From NCBI RefSeq assembly GCF_030272615.1, contig NC_081408.1, positions 611,821,673 to 611,885,672 on the forward strand: a DNA stretch of 64,000 bases, read 5' to 3'. The notes under the pieces are model-generated. The model was given only the letters and a program-made list of their open reading frames with translations. It was not told the DNA's origin and ran no database searches. The position numbers and the translations under genes are program-made. Positions 12,881-25,163 of this stretch are shown piece by piece. The stretch is from Cryptomeria japonica. Lineage: Eukaryota; Streptophyta; Pinopsida; Cupressales; Cupressaceae. Position 1 is the first letter of the stretch, and every line of letters begins with the position of its first letter.

Positions 12881-13265
12881 TGTGATGCTAATTATGATGC
12901 TCAATTACATATATGATGATACATCATGTGATTCTTAGGATGCTTATGATACGTATGTATTTATTGTTTATCAATTTACAAATATACTAATGCTTATGAT
13001 ACTCAATTGATGGTGTTGATTTCATGTATAGTCTCTGTGTGGTGTTGTCACCCTTGGTAGGAATAGGTCATTGACTACATACATCGTCAACCATTTAGTT
13101 GAGGATCTTGCATAGTCTACATAAAGTAAAGGTAAGGAATTAAAAAAATTACAATGATTTTGATGACAACATCTTTTTATCATTTAATACTCTTTTTATC
13201 TACAAATTTCATGTTTTTCATGTTATGTACTATGTGATTTTTAGCTAACATAAGATAATTGAATT

Positions 13266-16200
13266 ACATGTGCAGGAACCTGAACCCCTTTGATGAGGAT
13301 CCTGCACAGTCTCATGGATGGACAGGTATAACTAGTCAATACACCCTATAGAAACAGTTTATTTTTTAAAAATTACTTGGAAAACAAACTTCCTCAGTTT
13401 TTCAAACCTTGACATTAGCATCAAATCTAATATAGTTATCAACCCTTAAGGCCCCAATTGGACTTATTCAAATTTTAATCCCAAAATCAACTTTAGGGCT
13501 GACTTCTTCATCAACATTACCCTCATTTGCAAAATTTCTTTCTCATTACCAATTAACTCTCTCATTTGATGGAGTGCAAGTACCTCCAAGTAGGTATTTG
13601 TCATATGTGTCTTCCTCAAGTGAGGCAAATGCAAGAATATAAAACAAAAGTGACATATGTAGAAGGTCTACAATAGGGAGATCAACAAGAGGTCAAAAGA
13701 TTAGAATAAAATTAAATAAATGCATGAAACTTTTCCTTCTCAGGGGGGATCATGTCCTTCTAATGATGAGATGAAAGGCAACATTGAGGTGCCATTGAGG
13801 TACAAACATCTACAGAAACAATGGGTGCCCAAGGAACTTCCTCCAATAAACACCGATTTTTGTGTTAATGATAAGATATATCACATAGCACCTTCGTCGT
13901 TACATGGTTTCTACCTATCTTCTATGGACGACATAAAGGTCTGTTACATAAAAGTTGTTGAATGAATGGAATTTGTTGGACCTTGTTACAATTACAATAA
14001 TTTGATGTAGATTGTTTGATATAAAAAAGTATGCATAGGTATGCACTGTCAACAAATTATATACAACAAAAATAATGATCAAAGTAAATGAGGGGCTGTA
14101 TACATTGATGGTCGGCCAAAAGAAATGGGAATATTGCAGTTTTTATAAATAGTACGTGATCTGGGTCAACTAATAAACAACCCAATTGCATATTAGAGGC
14201 ACGTGCATGAAATCATGTATTCGTATGTGAGATAAAATCAATAAGTGCAGGCAAAGATCTTCTAATTGATTAGAGTTTGAATTGTATAGATACAAACAAA
14301 TTTAATATCATAGGGGTGGTACGTACTATATACAATTTAAATTAACCAACCTCTAATTAATGAATCCAATATACCATTTTATTATTAAGTTTTTTTGCTA
14401 AGTCTATTGGTTTAATTTCACTAACATTTTTTATTATTTTTCTTTGTCACAGGCAATATGGATCCATCACATAGTGCAAATAGGGATGCAAGTTGCGACA
14501 CTTCTACCGAGCAGGTAAAGCTCATTGTAATTGTACAAATTAGATAGAAGAAAATTGTTACATTATTATGTTCTTTTTTTGAGTGATTTAGACTAATTTT
14601 ATAATTGTTAATGATATTATTGACACTGACGGATGCTCGAGGAAAGGGAAAGGGAGTTGCAGTACCTGATCACCTCTCTAGGGATATGGACTCAATAGGA
14701 TTAAGTGATGATGACCTTGAAAATTACACACACCCTATGGAATTCATAAAAAAGCCTCTTAGAAAATTAGTAAAGAGATTGTTGCTTTGGCAGTCATGCA
14801 TCCTATGACTGCTGAGATACGAGAGAGGGTGCAAGTATTTATTCAGATGGGAGAAAACTTGCGAGTAAGAAGTAATGAAAGCTTTAATTATAACAAAAGT
14901 TCAATAATGGTTTATATTTTATTCTCAATTGTGTCATTAACTAAAATATGTATGTGTTGTTTTTATAGAAATTTATGCACCCTCATGAAAGAGGTGGCCA
15001 TGATCACGGTGTTGTAGGTACTTCAGGTGATGACATTTTTCTTGGATTATTGCTTGCTTGGCTTATCACTTTGAGTACCCAAAACACATCATACTCAATA
15101 TTGTCAATGTTCATAATAAAGGTTCATCGTTGTTTACAGTTCTTGCACTTTTTATATAATTAATGTTTGATATATTTAATGTATTATTCTTCAGGTGTTG
15201 TCAATGTTCTTGTGCAAATGTCGTCGTTACCTCATTAGAGGTTAGCCCCACTTGTATTGCCGACTGCAATGTCGGCAACACGTAGCATGCAGACATCCTC
15301 TACTACATGTCGTATTGGCCTGCCCACTATTGGTAGATCACTCTTTTTCTCTATCTTTTGTTATGTGTTTATTTCCCTTCAAGCGTTCTTTCTTGGGGGT
15401 ATTTCATAGTGGATTCATTTTCTGCAGGAGGAGATGCACATGAGGATGCGCTAGAGGCGACTACTATTGATAACATACCATCATTTTTTGGATCTTCTCA
15501 TATTGATAGTACGAGAACGTTGCAGGCCACATTGGTGGTGAGCAACGAATAAATGATTCCCTTAAAGATATAGAAGGTTCCATGTACTTTAAAATTATTA
15601 TTATATATAGTCTAGTTGTAATTTACTTTATGATCCCTCATTTTGGACTAATGATCCCATGATTTTTTTGTAGGAAATGATATTTTCTATAAACATCTTA
15701 GTGACATTGCATTGTAGATATTTGGGCCCACCATACGTAAAAGTAGTTTTAGTTCATTTCTAGAATAATTTTCCTTTAATCCATTTCTTGAACTATAATA
15801 AATGTAGCTTCAGTTCATTTTTGAATCTAATAGGTTTTTTTTTGCTTTAAAAGGTGGAATAACCAAGAAAAAAGGTTAAAAGATGAATTGAAAAACCAAA
15901 TGGTTGAGTGGTTTGGAAATGACACCTTTGACAAAACCAAGCTCCATGAAAAAGCTAGAACATATCTAAAGTATGTGAGGGACCAATACATGACCCATTT
16001 AGAGAAGAACCTAAACTACGAGCATCCCCCCATGATTCCAGAGAGGGAGTGGAAGGACCTTATTTTGGATGCCAAGGAGAAAATTGAAAGGAAAAAAGGA
16101 AATACACCACCAAATGCCAAAAGAAGGTATGGGATACTTTTAAGAATGTAATTATGGACTAATTAATTACTCTTTATATTCTTATAATCTAACATATTTC

Positions 16201-17291
16201 TAAATTTCTATAGACTGAGTGACACGTCAAAGGCAACCAAGGTAAGACAAGAAAATCATAGGAAACACAAACTCAACTCTGGTGGTTATATGAAACTTGT
16301 TGCATGTATTGTAAGTATCTCATGTAAATGAAATATTCCATCAAAATATTAATAAATTGCAAATGAATTTTTTTTTATCAAACAATGCAAGCAAAATTAT
16401 GATACCAAGAAAAAATGTAGGGCTCTGAATTCAATAGAGCGTTCACAGAAGATGACAAGATAATTGCCTACTAGCAAGGCTATATAGCCGTGGCTGATCG
16501 GCTATGAGAATTGAGTGGGCATACACAATATTCAAGTGCATCCATTAGACAGGTAAATATGCTAAATGGAAATTGATTCAAATTGAATAATTTACCAATA
16601 ATCTAATTGATGTTGAGTTCCAACATAAAGTAACTATATTTGTTTTAAATAAGGAAGATATGATAACAATGTGCATGACATTGGAATGTAGCCTACTAAC
16701 CGTGAAACACCACCTACACATGAAGGTTCGGATATGCATCCTACTAGTTGAGGTATTCATTTGCTATTCAAATTTATTTATGTAGTTATTAATAAAATTA
16801 AATATCTTAATTTGTAATTAGAGTAGTAATTAATGTAACCTTTTTTGCTAATATTTTAGAGCATGTAGTTAGTGGTGACCAAGTGGAGCATGATCTGGGC
16901 ACATAACATCAGGAACGTGATGTTCTCTAATAGGGTAAAGAGGACCACTGTTATTCATTTAAACAAATATAATTGCAATTGGTGTTCAACATTAATGTAA
17001 CCTTTAGTATTTCAACTCCAAATGATCTAGAGGGCGTTCAACATGTTGAGTTTGATGCTAGAAAAAATAATGTGGCCCCATCAGGTAAATTTTGTTTTGA
17101 AGTTAACCCATTTCTTTGTTATTGTAGAGGACCCCCCTTCGTTTTAGTGTCCTCATCCTCAATATAGGAATAGGAATACATCAAGATCATGAGCAGTGGG
17201 CGGAACAACTGCAGAGGGGGTAAATGATGAAGAAACAGGTGTTCCACATAGTCTTTTCATAGCTTCAAAGAAAACACAAAAAAAGAAATGA
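13266..17291 (+). pseudogene. Second CACTA gene, Transposase_24/TnpA-like, multi-exon
   Basis: Several exon-like blocks with good splice borders lie on the transposase strand: 14453-14514 (NMDPSHSANRD), about 14627-14864 (GKGKGVAVPDHL; MHPMTAEIRERVQVFIQMGE after a frame change), 14969-15017 (HPHERGGHDHG), about 15428-15539, and 15889-16135. The 15889-16135 block reads NQMVEWFGNDTFD, LKYVRDQYMTHL and PPMIPEREWKDLI; the next, near 16214-16310, reads NHRKHKLNSGGYMKLV. The last two blocks match the plant Ptta/En/Spm Transposase_24 pattern, in which a charged region with a conserved W ends in a (R/H)KH-x-L-x-SGGY motif. In En/Spm the second gene makes the DNA-binding protein that recognises subterminal repeats; that role is inferred. 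The 5' exons (candidates at 13028-13130 and 13276-13326, and the open stretch 13720-13965) are uncertain. Frame breaks make it a pseudogene. Confidence 0.65.
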
Positions 17292-20200
17292 TTGTAATCT
17301 ACTTTATTTGATAATGACTGATTCTTATGTGTTAATGAATGTAATTATGTGCTAATTAATGGTTATGAATGATATGTGTTAATTAATATTGATGAATGTT
17401 GCATGTTAATTAATGTTAATCAATATTATGTGTTAATAAACATTATGTGATATTAATGAATGAATGTCATATTTTATTAATGGTAGAAAGAATGAATGAA
17501 TGAATGAATGAATGTTATAAGATGTTAACAGAGAATTTAGAGTGATGTTAGGGGGGGAGAGGGGCCAAATGAGCTTCCACCTTCACATGGTTGGCTCTAT
17601 TAAGTAGAGAATATTAAACTATTCTCAAAACCAAGCGAAGCTCAACAAGATAACATACTTTCCAATATTTCATTATGTTGCACATTGAATATTATTGAAT
17701 AATGTGTATTGAATCTTAATTGCAAGGTCCAGCAGAGCCAACACGAACAACAAAACCACAAGTTGCTGGGTATAATGAACTCCCATATTGTCTTGTATGT
17801 ACACTAATAGTATGGGTTGCTTCTAGTGTTGATATCCATGGCGGGACTACAAAAGTTATGAATATGCCTCATCCTTGTAATTTTTTTTATTACTTGCCAT
17901 TTTCTTTATCATTTTGTTACTTCATGAATGAGATGTTTTCATATGTCTATTCTATGAATACCTCTCTATTGTATGCTTCATGATCGACGTGTCTTCAGCA
18001 TGTCCACTCCATGAGAACCTTTCTCACATATGCTTGTACATTATGTGTATTTATGTATTACTTCATGGTTTACATATATGATTCATGCCTTGCATGTATT
18101 CATATGTATGGTTTGTGCTTTACATATCTCCTTCATGCCTTATGAGCATTACTTCATGCCTTGCAGTCTTCTCAAAATATTGCAAAATCATTCAACAAGA
18201 AAAAGAGTAGTAGATGCTACATACAAAAATAAATTAGATCTCCCTCTTTATTTCTTCACTTTCTTCCCTATTTTCTTCCTCCCTTCTTTATCACTTCCCT
18301 TTTTCTTTATTTTTCCTTGATATAACTAACCTTTTCTCCTTAATGTTCTTCATGAATCCAAAGACTCCTTTACACTCCCCACTTTACATCCATGGCAAGT
18401 ACCTCCATAACTTCACTTAATATGGAGTAATTATTCTCCTTACATATATCTTTCATATATCCTTCATATATCAGTCATATATCCTTACATTTATTACCAT
18501 CCATATATATATCGACCTCATTCTAAGACTTTGAATATGCCTCTTCTACCTCATTATGTGACAACAAAATGTGAGGATGTAAGAGAAGCTTCAAATCATA
18601 ATAGCCCTTAGCATTGGTTCAGAAAGAGACTCATATTATGCCTCCTAGATTGGATGTCTCTCATCCTAATCACACTACTCAACTTTTTCCTCCTCACTGG
18701 ATTGTTTGCACTTCTGATGATAGAATTGTGAAGATTATATTTCAACAATTTTTCATTTTTTTTCTCGCTTCTGATTCAACTCTTTATATGTCCTAAAATT
18801 GTATGAGCATAATAGCTTCTACTCTTGTTGATAGTTTGGTGTCTCTGAACAATGGCTCCTTTGAAGAAGCGTGATCCTTCTAATTTTGGCCTTCCATGAT
18901 GTGAAAATGAGGTTATGTTATAAATAATGGTCCAGATGATTTAGTTATTTTTTTATTATGTTGAGTATGAGTAAATTTGGGCTTCCTTGGCTATGGTCAC
19001 TATTTTGTACTAACTATTGTCATTTAGTGTGATTTGAGCATGGAATTCAAGTAATCATGAGGGTGAAAACAATCCTCAAGTGTTAGGGGGTACGTGGCCT
19101 TGAAAAAGGGATGAAAGTATCGAGAAAGTACAAGTGATACATGTATAGATCAATGTATCACTCACCTATTAATTCCTAGCAACATTCTCAAATAAACAAG
19201 CAAAGAGGTATGTTGAGTGCATATATACATTTAATGTTGTCATGATATATGTAAGATATCAAACATGTAACTTAGATTGATTTGCAATTTCATTCATAAA
19301 TATTAGATCTTCCTTGTGGTTTTTTGAATGCATAATGCCTTGTTGATTTCAATATCTTTATTACAAGTACTCTTTTCAGCATGAAACTCCACTCATTGAG
19401 GTCTCTTACTAAATGCAAGTCAGTTATCCTATCAATGATGATACGTTTTGCATGCATTTTATGGGGAAATCGTATTAATAGCTATGGTTGGGTTGTTAAT
19501 TGTTTTGTGAAAATATATACAAGTAGATTGGGACATTAGAGTTATAAACACCGTAAATTGTGTTTAAGATCATTGTCCTAATTGTAACAGTCAACCACCA
19601 TTGGCCCAAGGCCACACCAAAATTGTTGTGACACCAAGGTTTGTGCATACTGGTGTAAGGGATACTCTTAGGACATTTCATTACCATTACATATACACAC
19701 CTAGTGGGGTTTTGAAACACAACTTGTTTAAGTAGGTAGTATCACTAGTAAACTTGTGATTGTCACAATTGGTACCCTTAGGAAAATCATTAATATTTGG
19801 TTGAATGACACCTTTTAATGGCTTCTAAATGCTTATGTGGGGTGTGCAGGGGTCCCACACATCTCTTCCAACATTCCATCCAAGGCACTTCACTCTCACC
19901 TATCTTATATTCCACTTTCTCTATGTTGCTATCCTAGAGGTCCAATACATGTTGTTAACATTGCTTTGATAACTCCAAATTCATATCTAAGCTCATCCTA
20001 AGGTAACATATTCATAGTCAATCAATAAACTTTTTGTATGTGATTTCGAGTAAGATATTTATCTATATAGTTAATTTTGTGATTGATTTGAGGGATACAT
20101 CCATTGTCAAACCTTAAGAAAATTTTGTTCCATATCCTAGATTTATTTTGTTTTAATTCTCAGTGAGTAATTTTCAATAGTAATAAAGTGGTATATATCC

Positions 20201-22207
20201 TTATATTTCAATGACAAAATATCAGTTATTTGAATAAATACATATAAATATAAAACACATTTTTCAAATTTCTTTGATATATTATGTATAACAAATTGCT
20301 TTGATATGGTTGGAAATTGCTTTGATATATTATGTATAATAAATTGCTATAACTGGATTTTTGTGCTATACTCTAGGATCCAATACTCATGATTTTGGAT
20401 TTTAGATATCATGCCTCACTAGATTACTTTGGACTATATGTGTAGATTCATTCTGGTTTCTGCTAAAATAAATCAAAAAATTTTACATAGTTTATGGGTA
20501 ACTTCACTTAAGAAACTCATGTCTCATCTCAATTATGTTCAATTACATTGTCAATTTGAAGATTTGGTCAAGTTTGAGGTAGGAACTCAAATTCCTCCTT
20601 TGTTTTTTAATTGAATTGATTTTAGTTTGTTGCAAATGAATTGTTGAGTGAATTAAAGTATTCTTCCAGTTTAAATCTCTCCATTTGGATGATTATATGA
20701 TTTCTATGAACCAAATTTGGAAATTACGAGTATATATGAGGTTATGCTGTTCAATTCTATTTGGGATGTTGAAATGCCAAATCGAGGGAGTATTGTATTG
20801 TTGAGTTGATTAGAATTAAAAGGCTATTCTTGCATTTTAATTTTATGCATTTTGAAATTTCAAGGTTTTTGAGGTCCATCAGTTAAGGTTGTTTGTCTTG
20901 GTCTCATAGACTATTTAGTCTTGTGGATGTTATTAAAATCCTTCATTCATTCATTCATCAATGGCAATTGGCCTCATGACCGGTTATTAGTCCAAACTTG
21001 GGAATTATAGAAAAGTGGTATTTGATGATTTTGAGATGATATTCTATTATGGAATCATGATAACATATATGTGAATTTTGATAAGGGATCAATTGGGATC
21101 TGTTCTCTTGGTGTTGTGCCCAATTGAGTATGTCTTGCTTATGTATGAGAATGGCATTTTGCATTTGAGATACTTTGATGTATTTGAGATGTCTTGCATT
21201 TAGATATGGCATGAGCTTAGTCCTAGAGTGAGTCTAGGGAGTGGCTCCCACTCGTGTCCCTTGTCTGAAAGTGGTATGCTTGGCATTCATTTTAGGAGAT
21301 TGATGTAATTGAACATAATTGATATGATTTATGTTGAATTAACTTAAGTATATTATGTGCCCATGACCCATAGGCCCCAAGATCAATTTCATAACTAGAA
21401 AATAAGATATCTAAATGAGTTGAAAATGTTTAGGAGTAATCATGTGGGCATGTTGAACTATATAGTGGGAGAGATGACCTTTAAAATTTCATTTTTGTAT
21501 ACCAAAATTTAAATTCAAATACCCTAGTTACTTAAACAAAAGAAAGGTTGGAACTATTTTATATCAAGTGTTTTGTGGGTGGTCATAATGCATTTTTGTT
21601 TTCTTTTAAGATGCTAGTGACATTATTTTTAGTACTATCTTTACCTATTGTACTTTTCTATTAGACTCGATCAACCCAATAACCTTGTACATGTGATTTA
21701 TTTTATTAAAGAGGATATTCATGTAGTCCGCAATGCATGATTATCATCTTTGAATATATGTTGAATATATAATAATGAGTGACTACTTAGTATGAGATAT
21801 ATACATGTAATTCAATAAGTATATGTCCTGTATTGACATAGGATGACACTTTATATGAGATTATCAATTTGGGATATACTTATAAGAAATATGTGTATAT
21901 ATAGTAGATAAATTTATTTCATGTATATATATAGTAGATAAGTTTTGGTAGCTCCCAAGAATAACTAACTTAGATAAGGTAAACTCATTTCATCTCCCTA
22001 ATTGTCTTTAAAGGCTCTTGTATTTGGGTTAGCTAATTCCCTGTCAACACCATTTTTAATAGGTTTACCAGTACTCAGTGGTTCATACAGTCCTCTTAGG
22101 AGTTGGACCATTCAACCATGGTGTGCCTGATCATATTAGCTTGAAACCTATGCCCCCTATTGGTAGTTGATGGGGATAGAATATTATTTGCTATACATAT
22201 CAATGAG
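17292..22207. other. CACTA tail without recognisable genes
   Basis: AT-rich, with low-complexity patches: GTTAATGAATGT-type repeats (17320-17520), TTCATGCCTTGCATGT-type repeats (18030-18170), CATATATC repeats (18440-18500) and a duplicated TATATATAGTAGATAA string (21895-21945). Open frames of 60-96 codons have no recognisable domains. No second set of element ends was found. Confidence 0.5.
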
Positions 22208-22290
22208 GTGTGCTTTACGTCTAGATAATAATATTTTTATTTATTTCTCATTGTGCTTTACGTCTAGATAATAATATTTTTATTTATTTT
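22208..22290. repeat. 43-bp tandem duplication
   Basis: TGTGCTTTACGTCTAGATAA followed by an AT-rich run occurs twice in a row, the copies starting about 43 bp apart and nearly identical, which suggests a recent slip. Confidence 0.85.
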
Positions 22291-22299
22291 TAAATAAAT

Positions 22300-22765
22300 A
22301 GTCATCGGAATTACGACAGATACTAAACTTTGCATCGACAATGGAATCGTTGGACCAACAACATTCTCCTCAGTGCAAAGTTTTAGGATTTCATCGAAAT
22401 TCAAACCCCAACTAAACAAACATCCAACAAGGATGTTGTATGTCTGGTGGCACTTCCTTTTCGGACAGTCATTGATGCATATTAGTGGACCGATGACAAA
22501 ACCATCGAACCAACAACATTGTCGTCGGTGCAAAGTTTCAGACTTCCGTCGAAATTTTGATGCAATCTAAACAAACATCCGATGAGGATGCTGTATATCC
22601 GACAACTTTTTTGACCAAAAGAGTGATCATACCCACCATCAGTAGAGTCCATGGTGTCGTTGCAATACCGACATTCAAAAGCATCATCAGAAAGTCCGAT
22701 GATGATTTTTTGATGATTACTTTTGTCGGTAGTCCGATGAAAAGTAGTCATAATTCCGACAAACG
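22300..22765. repeat. Right subterminal repeats of CACTA element, with 155-bp duplication
   Basis: The string GTGCAAAGTTT at 22373 recurs at 22528. The surrounding sequence (CCAACAACATT before it, CTAAACAAACATCC after it) is also repeated, giving a unit of about 155 bp present twice. The region is dense in CGTCGG/CCGACA/TCGTCGAAAT motifs like those at 2947-3230. It is also GC-richer than the surrounding tail. Confidence 0.75.
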
Positions 22766-22780
22766 ACCATTGAAAATTAG

Positions 22781-22797
22781 CCCCGAATGTACTAGTG
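22781..22797 (-). repeat. CACTA right terminal inverted repeat
   Basis: Ends in TAGTG at 22793-22797; the reverse complement is CACTAGTACATTCGGGG. Confidence 0.9.
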
Positions 22798-22800
22798 ACA
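22798..22800. repeat. Right target-site duplication of CACTA element (ACA)
   Basis: Exact match to 2927-2929. Confidence 0.85.
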
Positions 22801-23369
22801 TGATATTTGTATGCTATCTAATTTTAATATAATTTTGGTTAAAATGAACATAGGGAACATTTGATATGGTTTTTAAATGAATATTATAAGGGTTAGAAAA
22901 CATGCTTTGATATTTGAACCACTAGGAATATTTTTGGTGCTTGGTATGTGTAGGAATTTATTTGAGTGTTAGGAAAATAGCATCTCAACCTTTCAATTAT
23001 GCATCGCTGCTATTTTTAGTAATTTTACATTTTACTATGGATTGGTACAAAATTCTCCTTAAAGTGATTGGTTGATAATAATGTTGGTAAATGTTTGTTG
23101 AAAGAACATGTTTGAACTTGAATATATTAATTATTTTATTTTTAGAAGCATTGAAGTCCATTTTGAAATCCTTATAGGCATTTTTTAGGCCAAAAGTAGT
23201 CCTAACCAATGTAGCTAGTTATAAATTAATAGTGAACTTAATGAGACTTATAAAAATTTGAATAGTCCATCAATCAGATTCCTAGGTCAAAAGTTATAGC
23301 TTCCAAAACTTGGGTCCCCAAAAATGTGAGAAGTGAAACCATGTTGCAAACATAAATCAGCTATAAGAG
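22801..23369. other. Unassigned sequence between CACTA element and solo LTR
   Basis: AT-rich, no open frame with recognisable content and no repeat structure that I can see. Confidence 0.5.
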
Positions 23370-23374
23370 GGAGT

Positions 23375-24593
23375 TTTTAGACAGTTCAAATAACTGGAAG
23401 ACAACTAAGAGGGAGGTGGTGAATCAGTTGTCATAGATTACCAAAACCTTAAGCAATTAAAAATTTGATACCGGAACCCAAAACAATAATACTGGAATAG
23501 CAGTCAAACGAATCAAGCATAAACAATAATCAGAGAATACATACCATCCATATGAGACCAATATTTGTATGTGGAAAACCCAGCAAAGGGAAAAACCATG
23601 GTGGGAAGCCTACCCACAGTCAGATAATACTTCTATAGTAAGTATGTGAATTAAAATTGAGGGGCCTGCACTTGTAGGAAGGCCAACAACCTATTGCAGA
23701 CTTCTCATCACAAAATGAGTCTCATTGACTACATAGAAATCTAGACTACAATCCAGAGAAGTGATTGAACTGCAAAGATAGCATCTTCTATGCCTAAGTA
23801 TAGTTCCAGCTAAGCTCAATACTGGAGGACTTAATCCTCTTACATAAACTCAATTATATCTCCAATGATCAACCAAATCCTCTTCCTAAATTATATTAAA
23901 TTATTCATACATTACATATCCATTTCCCATAGCCACATATACCTATCATGATCTACAATGAGAGCTTACATCTATATATACAAACCCTCGACCATAAACA
24001 ATCAGGTTGGCCACCAGACAATAAACCAATTACATAATTACAAAACATGTCATCCTTAGACCAAACAAACAATATTCAACACATAAGACATTTTGGAAAC
24101 ATATCGAGAAGTCCAATCCACATGCTTCATTAAACCAATCTATAACCTAGACCAACCGAGACCCAATATAGGTTCACACACTAGAGAAATGATCTCCATC
24201 CACCAAGTCTTGAACATGCTCACCAACAGCATCCTAAAATTCCAAAAGAAGCTGCACCAACACCACTTATGTATATCTTCAAGGATCTTCATCAAAAGCT
24301 CTACTGGTGAAACCCTCACCGAAACCACAAGCCAAGCTTCCAAGAAAATAGGACAGCATCTGATCACAAGACCAAAACCAACTAACTAAATATGAACATG
24401 AGTATTATGAATAAGCCAATTTCATAGCCAAACCATATCAGAGCCTATTGGATCATGTTGAATCTAAACCAACCAGAAACTACTCAACCTACGGGGACCG
24501 GAAGGGTGTCAGTAAAGCATCCAAAGAACTAGTGTTGGTATCAATGACAAAACATCAATGTAACACATAATCAATTCCTCCAAAAGCCCAACA
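23375..24593 (-). mobile_element. Solo Copia LTR, 1219 bp, with 5-bp target duplication
   Basis: It aligns end to end with the LTR of Copia element A (51161-52381): both start TTAGAYAGTTCAAATAACTR and both end in AACACATAATCAATTCCTCC and a CA terminus. The left TG is mutated to TT. GGAGT occurs immediately outside both ends (23370-23374 and 24594-24598). Orientation is taken from element A, whose polypurine tract lies on the right side of its LTR. A solo LTR is what recombination between the two LTRs of one element leaves behind. Confidence 0.88.
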
Positions 24594-24711
24594 GGAGTTA
24601 CAAATATTAGTGTGTGTTTTGACCCTTCATAGCTCCTCTTGGATTTGAGATAAGTTGGGTACCAATTTTTGGGTTATTTTATCTCATAGTTGTGTAATAC
24701 CATTTGATTGT
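24594..24711. other. Spacer between solo LTR and small LTR element
   Basis: Starts with the GGAGT target duplication (24594-24598). Otherwise nothing recognisable; no second copy of the 159-bp LTR at 25005-25163 is found here. Confidence 0.5.
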
Positions 24712-24936
24712 TCATACATTGTATATGGTTTGATTGTCAATTCTTTTCTCTTCTTGTTCCTTGAGTTTGTCCATCAACTCCTTTCTGTTCTCTTTGGATG
24801 TTTTCACTTGTTCCTTCAATGATTCAATGTAATTTTCAGCAGCATCCATATTTCTTCTCAGGATGCTTGCTTCTTGCCTTTCTACTTCTAGGTCTTCAAG
24901 TGCCACAGTAAGTTGTTTCTGCAAACCGGAGTCCAT
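24712..24936 (-). CDS. Small coiled-coil protein of an LTR element, 74 aa
   Basis: An intact ATG-to-stop frame on the minus strand, starting MDSGLQKQLTVALEDL. Nearly the whole length is a heptad-like, Glu/Lys-rich helix (LEVERQEASILRRNMD, ENYIESLKEQVK, ELMDKLKEQEEKR). It starts about 55 bases downstream of a primer-binding-site-like sequence (24990-25003), the position of gag in an LTR retrotransposon. It has no capsid, zinc knuckle or enzyme motif. It may be the N-terminal coiled-coil of a gag gene cut off by a stop, or a self-contained small ORF. The upstream TTG at 24963 gives a longer frame, but the ATG at 24936 is the natural start. Confidence 0.5.
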   Translation of the reverse strand: MDSGLQKQLTVALEDLEVERQEASILRRNMDAAENYIESLKEQVKTSKENRKELMDKLKEQEEKRIDNQTIYNV

Positions 24937-24989
24937 TGATTGAATCTTTCGAATCTTCCTCAAGTAGTTAGGCTTCCTTCAAGGAACAA

Positions 24990-25003
24990 GGCTTTGATAC
25001 CAA
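24990..25003 (-). promoter_or_regulatory. Primer-binding site, initiator-Met type
   Basis: Minus strand reads TTGGTATCAAAGCC, one base from the LTR end at 25005. Confidence 0.65.
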
Positions 25004-25004
25004 T

Positions 25005-25163
25005 TGTTAGAAGTGTTGTTGTCGTTGCACCAAAAGATCAACCTATTAATCCTCAATATAACCACTTGACTCATAGAATCCATAGGAGGTGGTTATTCCA
25101 TGTCACGAACTTGAGGGCTGCATTGCACAACACAAGGAGACCAAGGGCACACACCTTGCAACA
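25005..25163 (-). repeat. Putative 159-bp 5' LTR of the small element
   Basis: TG...CA termini on the minus strand and adjacent primer site. There is no second copy in the window to test it against. Confidence 0.45.

Larger units (their letters stand above)
2930..22797 (+). mobile_element. CACTA (En/Spm) DNA transposon, 19.9 kb, complete ends
   Basis: The left end reads CACTAATACATTTGGTG. The right end, reverse-complemented, reads CACTAGTACATTCGGGG: 14 of 17 bases agree, and a further TAATT follows in both. Both ends are flanked by ACA. Inside, on the plus strand, lie the two genes expected of an autonomous CACTA element: a TNP2-type transposase with DUF4218-like segment (8276-12486) and a Transposase_24-like second gene (about 13266-17291). 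Subterminal DNA at both ends is rich in TCCGACG/CGTCGGA-type motifs, the usual place for transposase binding. Both genes contain stops and at least one frameshift, so this copy is immobile on its own. The element is longer than typical, partly through a 5-kb leader and a 5-kb tail without genes, which may hold later insertions. Confidence 0.92.
24712..25163 (-). mobile_element. Remnant of a small LTR element (159-bp LTR, PBS, coiled-coil ORF)
   Basis: On the minus strand a 159-bp segment (25163 down to 25005) starts TGTTGCAAGG and ends CTTCTAACA. After one base comes TTGGTATCAAAGCC, the primer site complementary to initiator Met tRNA (one change from TGGTATCAGAGCC). The LTR start abuts gypsy gag sequence broken at GAGACATATG, as expected of an insertion. 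No second LTR is present to the left, so the LTR call rests on ends and primer site only. Size suggests a TRIM-like element. Confidence 0.5.
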
